Below are positions 46,621-58,955 of a stretch of DNA of 64,000 nucleotides, in pieces. The DNA lies in contig CM043699.1 in the NCBI GenBank assembly GCA_023935145.1, forward strand, positions 72,759,638 to 72,823,637. The letters run 5' to 3'. Position 1 is the first letter of the stretch, and each line of letters begins with the position of its first letter. Position numbers and translations under genes: made by a program. The notes under the pieces are model-generated. The model was not told the origin of the DNA, did no database searches, and saw only the letters and a program-made list of their open reading frames with translations. The DNA comes from Bretschneidera sinensis. Lineage: Eukaryota; Streptophyta; Magnoliopsida; Brassicales; Akaniaceae.

Positions 46621-47395
46621 TTAGGATTTTATAAAAAGAGTGAGAGAGTTAGAATTTTATATGACTTTAAGGTCATTTCACCAATATAGAAACTCACGTG
46701 ATGTAACGGTGTGAAGGAAAACGAGATAAAAGATTTGTTTTCTTTACTCTCAGGTATCTCTCCTACTGCTACGAGTTTGCAAAGGCCGACATACGAGCTT
46801 CGACCTCTTATTGGGGTGATTTGGGAAAAAATTAAAGAGATATAAAAATGTTTTTTTTTAAGTAACAAGCACATGTGCATGGTACGTGTGCACCAATGAT
46901 AATTTGGTCGGATTTTACATCAGAACGGTTTATTGGACATCTTTCCAAAGTGTAAGATGTAAATCGATCAAATTTAAAACTTAAGAAAATATTAAAACAC
47001 AAAGTATATAGTATTAAAATCGAAATGGTTAGATACCTTCTTGAGCAAAGTGCCAATGGTTTGAATCCCCTAGTCTTTATGATGTAACTAATAAAAAAGA
47101 AAAATGATAATATGGGTTGTGGGTTCACATTAAGTTGTGTGAGGTCTATATGACATCTTGGAAGAAAAACAATACTGAAGGCAGGCCCAAATCTATACTT
47201 AATATTTAATATTTAGTATGGAGTGACCACTCTAAACCCAAATGGCCAATACAAAGACAAACTGGCTTAAACTGGAGCGCCAAGGTTGACCAACCATTTG
47301 AATTGTATAGTGGGCCTAGTGGCCACTGGCCAGTTGACAGTTGACAGTTGTAGAGAGAATTGAAGTCGTTTGAGGAGGACCCCTCCCTTCTTTCC
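46621..47395. other. noncoding spacer with inverted repeat copy
   Basis: 46860-46985 is the inverted partner of 42290-42420. The rest shows no gene; antisense ORFs here look like chance frames. Confidence 0.5.
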
Positions 47396-47804
47396 AAAAA
47401 AATTCTTGGGTGATTCGGATGCAACACCTCAGATTCGCAGTCGGCCACTCACGTAATAACATCTCAAGGTTGGTGGGACTTGGTAATGGCTGATGAATTA
47501 AATAACCAAGGTTAACCGTAAGCCAATGAAAGCTTACACCTGGAGATAGCAGTCTCCCACAATTCTAAGCTTTTCTCTTCTCTGTTGGGCGAGCTTATCT
47601 CTGTTGACGGGATTTCAATTTTTTTGGAACACAAAACTAGAGCTTCTCTCTCCACAAAACAAATTTCTCTCTCTTCACCCGCGCTCCTATAAGCCCGGGC
47701 TTGGTCATTCTTCTTGCCGCTGTATCTTATCCTTTTTCTTCCCTGCAAATTCTTATCTTTGAGACGGCTTTTGTAAGGAGGAATACTTGACTAGATCAAC
47801 ATTA

Positions 47805-47955
47805 GTTTTAGATCTGATCAAAATTTTATTAGTAATTTTAAAAAATTTTATTAGTAATATCATTTATTTGATTATATGTTTATACTATTTTTACTAATAA
47901 AATTTTCAAAATTACTAATAAAATTTTAAACAAACTAAAACTATTTTTTTAAACT
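47805..47955. mobile_element. AT-rich foldback MITE
   Basis: AAAATTTTATTAGTAATTTT is mirrored by its inverse about 60 bp later, with matching outer AGTTTTAG/CTAAAACT. No coding DNA. Confidence 0.5.
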
Positions 47956-50512
47956 CGACCTAATAAAATATTTTTATCATGTAAGACATATTTCTTTTTA
48001 TTTACGTGATTCTCTCCTTTGTATTTTTATTAGAAATTCTTAGGTGGGCTGGTGCTCCGAAATACCCATTGGGATTGTCTATATTTAGAGACAGGCAATT
48101 CGGTTGATAGTAAATCTACTCGTACCGAAAATGCTATTTTTCCCTTTTCTTTCCAGCGTTTGTTTCATGATTTCTTCTCTTATGGTCTTTAATTCTGTAC
48201 CTTTTTATAAATCGTAAAATCCTAAAGAATCACTAATCAGAGATACAGAGAAAAAATAAAGATTTAAAAATAGCATGTAGCCATCTCTCTTCAAAGCTGA
48301 AATTTCAACTTGATTTTGTCATTTATTTTTTCGCATTGCTTCTGGATGATACAATGTCTTCCATGCTAGCTTGGTTCGTGAGAAAACTTTGGCTACAACA
48401 AAAGTTTGTATTTTGTATATTGAGCACTGTGCAAATTCAAGAGCTGTAAATGATGAAACTATTCCCTTACATGGGCCTGCCATTATCCTTTTCCTTTATA
48501 GTTTTTTGCTAATTATAATTGCAATTATGAAAGTTGTGTGCTTTTCATCACATTTTAAAGTTGCTTTTCTATGTGACTACTATGTGTGTATTTCTGTAAA
48601 TATAGTTGTTGATTGGAGCATTCATACATTATTTCCAATTATTTGATGAATTAACATTTTAGGAGAAGATACCATCTAGCTAGCCGGTTAAAGTCTCATT
48701 GCCATTGTTGATTGTACTCCACCCCACCAAAAAGAGATTTGTGTTCATCAAGACTAGGTAATGTTGTATCATATTGATTGTTTGATTGCTTCATCATTTA
48801 CTAGTGTTTAACGGTTACTATATGGATTTTGTAGCAATCTTTAAATCATACCTGGAACCCAGAATCATCTAGTTGTAGCAATCGTCTGTTTTTTCCATAG
48901 TTATACAAAAACCAGTTACTCTTTTTTCGTAGTTATACAAAAATTATATACTATTTTAATTATTATCTTCTTTCAATTTTTAATCTTCTATATGAGCTGA
49001 TAAAAATACAAGGACCTGGAATTTAAAGCATAAGGTTTTACAGGTTGGTAATGAGCTCATTGAAGTATAAATACTTCTGGTAAAAAAAACTTTATACTGA
49101 TTGTCTGATCTAAACTGTTACATCTTAAAATTTTGCGTGTTTCCTTGAATCGTCTGTCTTGGTATGTTAAATCCAGCGTATCGTATCTTATGTATCTAAT
49201 TACTATGCATGCTTACTGTTAGTCAAAGAGTTAATTTCTATGCTTACTTACTGTTAATTTCCCTACCCTTGCAGATTTCTACTCTTACTGTTAATTTCCC
49301 TACCCTTGGACTGTTAAATCATTTCTATGGATGCTTACTGTTTCCCTACCTTTGTAGATTTTTCTTGCAGAAGCTATTATGCTGCTTCAATTCCTGGGCT
49401 CTGTGCTGATATACTTGGCTGAACGACTTCATCATTTACTTTTGGTGTAGGCTGAACCACTGTTTTTTGGTTAGGGGTTTGGTAGAATTTGTTTCTTAAA
49501 AGAGTTTTAGTGGCAATGTTATATGTATTAGTGTGAGCTGCCTTGTTATAATGTATTTTGTGGTGCTGCAAGAGTTCCAGGATGGGTTTATCATTTATAC
49601 TCAAAACATTTTTATATACAATTTTATTGTCTTATTTGAGTCACAAGATTTGCTATACTTCTTACAAGTTCTTGAAATTTCATAGTCATAATGAACATCT
49701 ATGAGTGTTGGTTTTCAAAAATTGCCACTTCAGATGAACATAAATATTTACATACAAGCATTGTGGCCTAAAGAACCTGTTGCCTGAGAGATTTTATGGG
49801 TGTGCTTGAGCATCCGTGTGCCCTTATGTGGCTGTACTAGCTAGGTTCTTTATAATTTTCGTCATTGAAAGATTTGTCTCTCATTCACATACACAAAGAC
49901 ACACACATAGAGCCAAGGGAGTTTTGGGAATGAGGGAGTGAGGTTGTGATTTGTCTATATTTGCGCATGTGTTAATATGCGTTGCATGTTTTAGTTTGTT
50001 TTATGTTAAAGAATAATAATCCGTTTGGTTCTTCATCTTGTTTTTCTTGCTAGTTAAACGTTTGTATTTATGGTTTGAGCATAGTTACTTGCTCTGTCTA
50101 CATGGAATAAGAATTTACAAGCGAATGAATTACTGCTTGACGCTTGCAACACAGTGTTGCTGTCTTGCTCCGTAGAAAATGGAGTGCTTTCAACAGGTTC
50201 TTGATACTGGTGCTATATCTCTCCTTACATAATTAAAATGAACCATCTGATTTACAATATAAAGAACACATAATTAAAATGATTTATAATAATTAAAATA
50301 CACCATCTGATTTACAAGATAAGAAAAGCCTTATCTAATGGAAATGATATGCAAATCAATTTGTTTATACAAACTAGTTATCCATCTATACACCTTAACA
50401 GCTCTAACTCTTGTAAATGTTAACATCAATCACAGTTCAGAGCATCACAACGGGGAGGTAATGAGATATTGAGTATCGGTAAAGATTTGAGATATGTATA
50501 TTCTAAGGAAGC
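47956..50512. other. Pack-MULE interior, unassigned
   Basis: AT-rich. A short near-tandem repeat of CTTACTGTTAATTTCCCTACC is at 49245-49350, and two AATTAAAATRNACCATCTGA-type repeats are near 50230-50320. A minus-strand frame of 75 codons (49377-49604) matches nothing I know. Confidence 0.4.
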
Positions 50513-50711
50513 TCATCGTCCCAAGAAGGCAACAAACACGCTCTTTCTGAATTGCTTGTGTCAGGTTGATGTCAAATAGCTCTTTATGTATAGGCATCTC
50601 CATTTCATAGAAGGGATTCTTTAAGACAATCTGTGTATAATTCATAGATGACTTTCAATAGATTCCCCATGAGCTGTGTCCCTGGTTTGCAGACCACAAA
50701 GAATTTTGTTC
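50513..50711 (-). pseudogene. TRAPPC4: TRAPP subunit 4 (TRS23-like) gene fragment
   Basis: Minus-strand exon after a splice acceptor (TATATGCAG). It reads TKFFVVCKPGTQLMGNLLKV and IYELYTD, then after a small deletion (~2 nt) LKNPFYEMEMPIHKELFDIN and LTQAIQKERV. It ends with a disturbed LLGR-like tail and TGA near 50513. This is the C-terminal exon of the conserved vesicle-tethering subunit. The indels rule out a working protein. The kept intron boundary argues against an mRNA-derived copy. Confidence 0.75.
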
Positions 50712-50713
50712 CT

Positions 50714-52400
50714 GCATATAAAAAAGAAATTATTACTAAATTTCAACATTTTCATATAATAATGTCAATCCTAATTCACAGTAAAGCTGCAAAATTTAAG
50801 CAACCAGCAGTGGTACTTGTAAAGGATCATTCAAGTAAACCACAAGAATGGCAGATCCAGTAGGCAAAGTCGCAAAAAAACGGAAGCATATAACCAACAC
50901 AAAATCAAATGCCATAATATTACTACATTTAGCATTCCTGTAAGCAAACTAAAGATCATGTGGATATGTTAACTGTTTACCTTCTTGGATTAGCATGTTC
51001 ATCATTTTCATTTTTGCATATTTGAGGCTTACTGAAAGACAATATTCCCTGGACTAGTAAATGCCTCAGCGAAGAAATATGATTCATAGGAATTTTAAAA
51101 CAGCCATACACTAGAAAAATAGAAAACTATGAAATGCAAATATTCATCAAACTTGTTTTCAGAGAGAAACATGAGGAATGATGTACAGTTGCATAAAAAC
51201 CAGATTACATGGATTTGTTTCTAACACAAGATCAATCAATAACCAATCCTAATTCAATTCAATCAATCAATAACCAAAACAAAAAAAAAAAATGAGAAAT
51301 CAATATAACCAAATCAAATCCCAGTTCAAAAAACAACTCAATAACCAAAACAGAGAGTAAAAAACTTCCATCAATAAATCAAAGCAGGTACCTCTTAATC
51401 TTAACTCCAATTTTCATGAGATCAACAATATGTCTGTGCATATGAGAGGTACATGCTTTAGCCTAGCAGAAACAACAAATTATGGCACATATGAGAGATA
51501 AAGGACCATGCTTTACACAAAAAATTAAGTTTCATAGAGAATCAAATTATAACCAAATAAAACCCTAGTTCAAAAAACAACTAAATAAAACTGAAAACTC
51601 GAATTTAATTATTATATAAAAAAACAATAAACAAATACTTAGGAACTTGAAGGTATTTGAGAGCCTACTTATGCACTAGCAATTAAATCAACTAGTACAC
51701 GAGAAAACCTAAAACCAAGAAATGACGGCTAAACAAAGAAGGTTCAAAAGCATGGAGGATATAAAGAAACGTAGGTCAATCATACCAAGAACCTGCACTC
51801 TTCTCTGGCATTTTATCGAACAGATGGTACGCACAAATATGAAAATTATTGCACAAATCAAGAAATGTCATTTTTACCCATCAAATACTAAACAACCGAA
51901 CACAGGCTCATGACCCTAAAATAAACTCCGGTCACCCAAATCTTCATTTTTCCACTTAATCCATCAATCAGAAAAGTTAATTTCATAGCACGAAAACGAA
52001 AACCAGTGAAACACAAACTAATAAATTCCAAGAATGGAAAAAAGGAGGAGAGAAGAAGAAAAATCAATGGCATCTTGTTTACAGGTACCCATTGCTTGTT
52101 TAATTCCTTCTTGTTCTTCTTTTTAAGTGATATTATTGCACAAATACGAATATAAGATAAAAGATTACCTTAATTAGCTGAATGAAAGAGGAGATTAAGA
52201 ACAGTCCCTAAAGCCCCAATTTAATTGCATAATAAACTCCAAAATAGCTGCAAATAAAACAGAGAAACCACAAAGAGAGAGTTGGTTAAGTCCAAATCAG
52301 AATACAAATGAAAAAACCTTTAGATTAGCATAAATCATACGCAGCATAATCAATCGAAGGTTACTTTACCAACAGCATGTTCAGACGATTAACATAAGGA
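50714..52400. other. Pack-MULE interior, possible further exon scraps
   Basis: On the minus strand 51461-51388 reads AKACTSHMHRHIVDLMKIGV between AG and GT (GAG|GTACCT). 51833-51783 reads AYHLFDKMPEKSAGSW, similar to a PPR repeat. Both are too short for firm assignment. Confidence 0.3.
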
Positions 52401-52484
52401 GAGAGAATTCGTGAATGAAGAGGGAGTGGAATTTCAAAGAGGGGAGAAAGAATTCGTGTGGAGAAAGAGATTTAAGAGAGAAAC

Positions 52485-52560
52485 TAGGAGTAAGGTAAGA
52501 GGGAGGAGAAAGATACCTCAGAGCAGGAGTAAGGTAAGAGGGAGGAGAAGGAAATTTCAG
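52485..52560. repeat. two-copy 37-bp repeat in the right end of the Pack-MULE
   Basis: GAGTAAGGTAAGAGGGAGGA occurs twice, starting near 52488 and 52525, inside purine-rich DNA. Confidence 0.7.
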
Positions 52561-52855
52561 AGAGAAATTAGGTCGTGTTCTCTTAGGGAGAGAAAAGGAA
52601 AGTGAAGAGAGAGAAAGACAGAGGGGGAGTGCTTCAGCAGAACTGTCGAGGAAGTTAGACAGAGAAGCTAACCATAATAGTGGAGACAGTTGTCTCCAGG
52701 TGTCAAGCTTTCATTGACTTACGGTTAACCATGGTTAGTTAATACATGGTTAGTTAATTCATCAACCGTTATCCAATCCACCTATGCTGAGATGTCATCA
52801 TTTGAGTGGGCAGCCGTGAATCTGAGGTGTCGCACCGAGCCACTCAAGAATTTTT

Positions 52856-53132
52856 CCTTCCTTGTAAGCGATGAAAGTGGATGAAGCAAATGATGTCTAT
52901 CTCTCGCCTTGTTTTCGTGGAGATTTCCTAGTAGTTAAAAAACTATCAAACAAAAAATTAAAAGAAAGATAAAATTTTCCCCGCACTTTAGCAAGGGAAA
53001 AGGCAGAAGAAAAAGGGACTTCTCCCATATTTCATGGTTTCATGTATGTTTCTTAGTTGTTTCGCTTGTAATTTAAATTGTTGTACAGAAAACACATAAC
53101 TAAACTAGTAGATGCATCACATGCATACACTT
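52856..53132. other. spacer between Pack-MULE and H
   Basis: No gene or repeat recognised. Confidence 0.5.
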
Positions 53133-53482
53133 TGATATAGTAAATAATTCACTCTCTAATGATCTGGTGACACGTGGGTGGCTCTTCTTTCAATGATAGG
53201 ATGACATGTGACTACGTCAATAACAGACACCTGGCTGAGCAGGTGATGAAGTCGTAATCATTCACAGTCTTCTCACACGCAAAAACAGAAGCAAGATTTT
53301 AGTGACTGCGCTGTCCCTGAACACGCAACAAAACCCCTAGCTAGAAAAACGGGATCTCAGGGATCGCACTGTTCGGAGCATGTGATAAATTTGCTCCCTA
53401 ACCCACTATAAAAAGACCAAGGTACATAGATCTCAACTCAGATCAATTTCATGACCAAAAACACTAATACCATAGTCCCCTC
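53133..53482 (+). repeat. 5' LTR of H and primer-site region
   Basis: TGATATAG start aligns with the LTR tips of F. ACACGTGGG near 53170 matches the G-box position in the 5' LTR of F. The end is set by TTTGCTGTTTGTGGGAA (from about 53485), the counterpart of the F primer-site region. Confidence 0.65.
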
Positions 53483-53559
53483 CATTTGCTGTTTGTGGGA
53501 ACAACTAATTTTTCGCTAACCAGTAGAAGTGAAGAAATCTAAAGAACTCATATGTTGTC

Positions 53560-54970
53560 ATGCCACTTAGAAACACTACTAAGAATACCAGCAAAAGAGT
53601 CGCCAAAACCAGTGCCACACCTACACAAAACAATACTCACACCCAACACTCCAGCTCAAGGATCCCTGCTGTGTTTGAGCACATGTCCTCTGGCCGCGAC
53701 CCGCGAACCCTTTCGGGAGCGCAACATCCTTGTCTTATGGAGATGGATTCTCCTGAAAATCTAAAAGGAGCCATCTTGGTGTATCCCACTATTCCAATGA
53801 TTCAAGCACAGTTCCTAGAGCTCTCTCGTTTGGTAACGAACCTGGTTACCGAAATCCGAAGATGAGGTCGACAGCCCTCACCTCGCTTTCAAGCAAGCTA
53901 GCCCTCAAAATGAAGAGTTCCCCATCAACAGTCGTTCCACTGCCAAGCCTTCACCGCCTCATGCTAGCAGATCTAGAGGAGGCTATTCCTCCAAAAGCAA
54001 CCTCAACCTAGATAAACGAATCGAGAAGATAGAAGAGAAAATCAATGAAGCCTTCAAATGTCGGAATGATAACGTCCTAGATGAACTCAGTGTCCAGGAC
54101 CGACCATTCACACTGAAAATCCTCGAAGCTCTGCTCCCGCAAAATTTTCAGATGCCACAAATCAACCCTTATGATGGCTCAGTAGATCCTTTGAACCACC
54201 TACAGTATTACAAGACCACCATGATGTTACATCAGCACTTTGACCCTGTCATTTGCCGAGCATTTCCCCTGATGCTCGAAAAGGCTGCTGGTGCGTGGTA
54301 TTCCCAACTGAAGCCAGGAAGCATCGACACCTTCAAAGAGCTCAGCTACTCTTTCACTTCCCATTTCCTTAGCAATAAAAGACCTAAGAAAACCTTAGAA
54401 AGCTTGTTCAACATTAAGGGGAGAGGCATCGAGCCTATATCTCAAGGTTCAACGTTGTCGCTTGGGAGATTTTTAACCTCGATCTTAACGTTCAGATGCT
54501 GGCATTCAAAAATAGACTGAGATCCGATATCTTCAGTTCCAAGCTCACCAGGCGACCGCCTAAAAACATGAACAAGGTCTTGACCCGAGTAGAGAAGTAC
54601 ATGCTAGCAGAAGACGATCAAGTTTTTTGAAGAGAAAGGGAAGAGAAAACCTAGAAAAAGATGAAAGACACTGGTGATCCTTGCCCACCAGAGCAGATAT
54701 AAGGCCACCACCCGTTTTGAAAGTTTCACTTCTCTCAACGCATCCAGAACCAATTTCCTAATGTGGCTTCAAAACAAGGCAATCCTCTGATGGCCTTTGA
54801 AGCCATAGTGCCTCAACGGGGATCAGAGCAAATGGTGTCGAATCCATGAAAACAATGGGCACGATATTGAGGAGTTCCATTCTTTGAAATAGTAGATTGA
54901 GGCCCTTATCAATCGAGGGTACTTAAAGGAGTATATTGGATCACGACAAAGAATGCCCGATTGATCCAGG
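53560..54970 (+). pseudogene. gag: gag of element H
   Basis: MDSPENLKGAILVYPTIPM, LSRLVTNLVTEIRR, DKRIEKIEEKINEAF and NVLDELSVQDRPFT open the protein. The main domain reads MPQINPYDGSVDPLNHLQYY, CRAFPLMLEKAAGAWYSQL and SIDTFKELSYSFTSHFLSNK, clear Tat gag. The zinc motif near 54835 is WCRIHENNGHDIEEF, where the last Cys is Phe. Stops and shifts break the frame at several points. Confidence 0.8.
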
Positions 54971-55229
54971 AAGAGTCCCGAACATCCTTTAGTAAGAACT
55001 GAAAGCGTCAAGCTCCACAGAAAAGTCTTAGGCCAAACCGAGGAGAACCTAACTAGGGAGGCCAAGAAGTCATAGTTACTAGAATTATCAAAACGATCTA
55101 TGGCGGACCAGCCGCCGGAGGTAACTCTAGGTAGAACAGGAAAACGTATACTAGGTCCGTAGCTTCTATCAGTGGGCCTCATAAGCGAAGGAAGACAAAC
55201 TAGACATTATCCTTCACAGAAGATGGTGT

Positions 55230-55644
55230 GGATGGAGTATAGACCCCGCATGATGATGCCATGGTAGTCTCCCTCCTTGTAGCTAACCATGACGTCAGGC
55301 GCATCCTGGTGGATAACGGAAGTTTGGCGGACATCTTATTCTAAGATGCATTTTAGAAGATGCAGTTGAAAGACAGTCAATTAGAGTCAGTCTCCACCTC
55401 GTTGTACGACTTCTCGAGGGCTTCAGTGTTCGTAGAAGGCAATATAGTCATCATGGTCATCGCAGGGATGGGTCCACGGACTATTACTGTACAAACTACT
55501 TTTCTGGTAGTCAAACGACCATCATCTTACAATATGATTCTCGACAGACCCACTCTCAACAAACTGAAGACGGTTGTCTCCACCTACCATCTGAAAATGA
55601 AGTTCACCACTGGTAATGGGGTAGGTGAGGTCAAAGGGGACTAG
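55230..55644 (+). pseudogene. pol: aspartic protease (element H)
   Basis: [20 protein letters not shown] leads into [11 protein letters not shown] with the catalytic Asp present and S-S changed to S-L. TAA and TAG follow within ten codons. RTITVQTTFLVVKRPSSYN, MILDRPTLNKLKTVVSTYHL and GVGEVKGD complete the domain. Confidence 0.75.
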
Positions 55645-55689
55645 CAAGTCTCCAAGTCCTGTTATCTTAATACTATAAGAGGAGGAAAA

Positions 55690-56935
55690 AGAACCAATGC
55701 TTTGCCCTTCGAAGTGGAAGATTTTAGAGATGAGGTCAAAACCCTGCGTAGCCCACCCATAGAGGAGCTAACCATTGTCCTGCTTGACCAGGACATCTCC
55801 AGGACAATCCAAATTAGCTCCGGTCTCCCCAAGAATCCCAAAGAAACATTTATCTCTCTTCTACGGTGGAATCAAGACTTGTTTGCATGATCAATCTAGG
55901 ATATGCCCGGGATTAACCCTAAGGTCATCATAGACCTTATAAACATAGACCCGAGCCACAAACCAGTCATCAGAAAAAGAGATTATTTTCTCTAGAGCGG
56001 CAAGCCATCATCAAGACCGAAGTTGATAAACTACTAGCAGCTGACTTTATCCAGAGACGGATAATCCCGACTGAGTGTCCAATGTGGTAATGGTCAGAAA
56101 ATCCAATGCTAAGTGGTGAATTTGGATTGACTTCACATATCTGAACGAGGCCTACTCGAAAGATAATTTTCCTCTGTTGCGGATCGATCAACTAGTTCAT
56201 GCCACCTTAGGACATGAACTTTTGACTTTCATGGACACCTATTCTGGCTACAACCAGATCCTTATCCACAAGCTTGACCAGGAGAAAATGGCTTTCATCA
56301 TTGACCAAAGGCTGTACTGTTATAAAGTTATGCTGTTCGGGCTAAAAAACGCTGAAGCAAGCTATCAGAGGTTGGTGAACAAGATCTTTCGTGAGTAGAT
56401 CGAAAGAAATATGGAAGTTTATGTGGACATCATGTTGGTCAAGAGTGTCAAGTCCAAAGTCCATGAATCCTACCTGAAGGAGGCATTCGAGGTACTTCAG
56501 CATCACCGGATGAAGTTAAACCCTACCAAGTGCGCATTCGGAGTCACTAGAGAGAAGTTCCTTGATTTTATGGTCACTCAAAGAGGAATGAAAACTAACC
56601 AAGAAAAGATCGAGACTATCTTCAATATAACTCCTCATCAGAAGATAAAGGAAGTGCAAAGGCTGACAGGGTGTGTAGCGGCTCTTAGTCGTTTCATATC
56701 AAAATCTACAAAGAAATGTCTTCCATTCTTTAAAGCCATTAGGAAGGCCAAAGACTTTGTATGGATTGAAGACTTTAAGAAAACCTTTAAGGAGCTGCAA
56801 GAGTATCTGAGTTCTCCCTCACTTTTGACCAAACTTGTTATGGGAGAGGCTAAACTTGTTAGTGGCCTCTGTTTTGATTCGGGAAGATATGAGTGTCCAA
56901 AAACCTATGTACTATGTTATCAAAGTTCTCTATGA
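55690..56935 (+). pseudogene. pol: reverse transcriptase (element H)
   Basis: A linker (55702-55890: PFEVEDFRDEVKTLRSPPIE) is followed by IDFTYLNEAYSKDNFPLLRI, LLTFMDTYSGYNQI and LYCYKVMLFGLKNAEASYQ. The catalytic box reads VYVDIMLVKS: the second Asp of Y-V-D-D is Ile. Then KLNPTKCAFGV, MVTQRGMKTNQEKI and RLTGCVAALSRFISKSTKKC of the connection. In-frame stops are present. Confidence 0.8.
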
Positions 56936-57640
56936 TGGAGAAGTATGGTACCGCCCGATAAAAAAAATGGTGTACACTCTCTTAGTTACAGCACAGAAAC
57001 TTTGGTCGTACTTCCAGGCACACACCATCATCTTCCTAACAGATCAGCCACTGAGACAAGTGCTTCGTAAGCCAGGCATCTTGGGGAGGATAGTCAAGTG
57101 GTCTATAGAGCTCGAAGAGTTCGACGTTCGATATAACCTCGAAAAATCCATCAAGGCTCAGGCCCTTGCAAACTTTATTGTGGAGACAACGCTTCAAGAG
57201 GGTCCAAGCAAAATACCGGAACCAGATATAGCCAAGTAAATTTCGTAGTGCACCCTTCATGTTGATAGCTCCTCGAACACCACTAGAAGTGGGGCAGGGC
57301 TCATCTTTTACAGTCCGGATGGATTCATCATTGAATATGCCTTAAGATTTGGGTTCAAAACTTCCACTAATGAGGCAGAGTATAAGACTTTGCTCTCCAA
57401 AATGAAGTTGGCGAAAGCGATGGCCACTAAGGCCCTGGACATGTATAGTGACTCATAACTAGTGGTAAATTAGGTGAATGGTGAATTCAAAGCCTAAAGT
57501 GAGAAGATTGCTTGGTATCTTAAGAGGGCTAGAGAATTCACCACTACATTTAGAGTATTTCGGATAACTCAAGTCCCTCGAGCAGAGAATTCGAAAGCTG
57601 ACACTCTAGCCCGACTCGCCTTCTCTCGATAGACCAAGCC
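56835..57640 (+). pseudogene. pol: RT connection and RNase H (element H)
   Basis: QAHTIIFLTDQPLRQVLRKP and RIVKWSIELEEFDVRYNLE belong to the RT/RNase H link. RNase H keeps VDSSSN (first Asp), TNEAEYKTLL (Glu), MYSDS (Asp) and NSKADTLARLAF (Asp). Four stops fall inside, two of them TAA/TAG where Gln is usual. Confidence 0.75.
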
Positions 57641-57699
57641 AACCCGAGCCATCTGCCTTGAGACTCTCGCCACCCTGAATATCGATGAAGTACCAGTGC

Positions 57700-58955
57700 T
57701 GCCAGTGACTGAAGGAGAGACGTAGGCAATCCTGATCCTCGGGTATTTACATGATGGTCAATTTCCTGAGCAGAAAAGTGAAGCCAAAAAACTTATCTCC
57801 TACGTTTCTCGATACGCAGTCGTAGATGAATAGTTATATAAAGAGGTCTCACGACGCCTTATTTGAAGTCTCTCGGGCATACCGAGACCAATTATGCTCT
57901 TCAAGAGGTCCACGAAGAGGTATGCCGGAATCACCTGGGAAGCTGAGCTTTAGCCTTCAAAGTACTCCGTCAAGGATACTACTGGCCCAAAATGCAGAGA
58001 GATGCAGTAGAATTAGTTAAGAAGTGCAGAAGCTATCAACAGTACTGTTATGTGCCCCACAGGCCGATGAACCCTCTTACTTCAATTACGAGCCCACTTC
58101 CCTTCCCCATGTGGGGAATGGATCTCCTTATCCCTTTCACCGGGGCACCCGGCCAAAGAAAAAAATCTTATCGTAGCAATAGATTACTTCACCATGTGGG
58201 TAGAGGCAAAATCACTCACCAGTATAACAGATCATCAAGCTAGAGGTTTTGTCTGGAAGTCCATAGTATGTCAATTAGACATACCCCGAATACTGGCCAC
58301 TGATAATGGTAAACAGTTTGACAGCACCCGGTTTAAGGCATTCTATGAAGAGCTTTACATCAAGCATCGATTCTCTTCCTTAGGGTATCCACAGGCTAGT
58401 GGGCGAAACTAGGTGAACAATAGGACACTCTTACAGGGTATCAAGAAAAGACTAGATGAAGCTGACAAGCAATGGATTAACCATCTTCCAAACGTACTAT
58501 GAGCTTATCGAACCACCGCCCGGACCCCCATGGTGGAAACTCATTTCTTCATGGCATACGACTCCGAAGCAATCATCCCTTTGAAGATTGAGGGGCCCTC
58601 TTTACTAGTATAGAACTTTAAGCGAGCTAACAACTAGAAAACTTTGCGGATGAACGCTGACCTTATTAACGAAGCTCGAGATAGAGCTCATATTCGATTA
58701 GCCGCCTATCAATAGAGAATGGCTAGGTACTAGAACCCTCGAGTCCGAGAGAGAAGCTTTAAGCTATGTGACCTCATTCTATGAAAAAATGAAATATCTC
58801 ATCCTCGAGAAACAGAGAAGCTCGTCCCAAACTAGGAAGGCCTATATTACATCAAAAGAGTTTGTTGAACCATAACTTTTGAGCTTGAAGAATTAAATGG
58901 CAAGCTCATCCCTCCCATTTGGAACATGGAGAACCTCAACAAATTTTATCAATAG
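57700..58955 (+). pseudogene. pol: integrase (element H)
   Basis: Zinc-finger remnants (KKCRSYQQY) precede PMWGMDLLIPFTGAPGQ with the first catalytic Asp. After a shift come FTMWVEAKSLTSITDHQA and ILATDNGKQFDSTRF with the second Asp. The third acidic residue coincides with a TAG just before VNNRTLLQGIKKRL. LPNVL, AYRTTARTPMVETHFFM and the C-terminal LVPN, EGLYYIKRV and NMENLNKFYQ follow, with many stops. Confidence 0.8.

Larger units (their letters stand above)
47396..52855. mobile_element. Mutator-like element carrying host gene pieces (Pack-MULE)
   Basis: Inverted ends of ~160-170 bp: 47396-47560 and the reverse complement of 52690-52855 share AATTCTTG, ACACCTCAGATTC, GGTTAACCGTAAG, CAATGAAAGCTT and ACACCTGGAGA. 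Possible 9-bp flanks CCTTCTTTC and CCTTCCTTG differ at two bases. No transposase was recognised. The interior holds a TRAPPC4-like exon with splice acceptor and other exon-like fragments, as expected for gene capture at DNA level. Confidence 0.6.

Noticed and set aside
47206..47748. Minus-strand frames near the left end of the Pack-MULE
   Set aside because: Span the inverted terminal repeat and its flank; no recognisable protein.
51722..51913. Plus-strand 63-codon frame as a small gene
   Set aside because: No homology and opposite to an exon-like fragment; likely chance.
52411..52605. Arg/Lys-rich frame
   Set aside because: Purine-rich repeat near the right MULE end; composition artefact.
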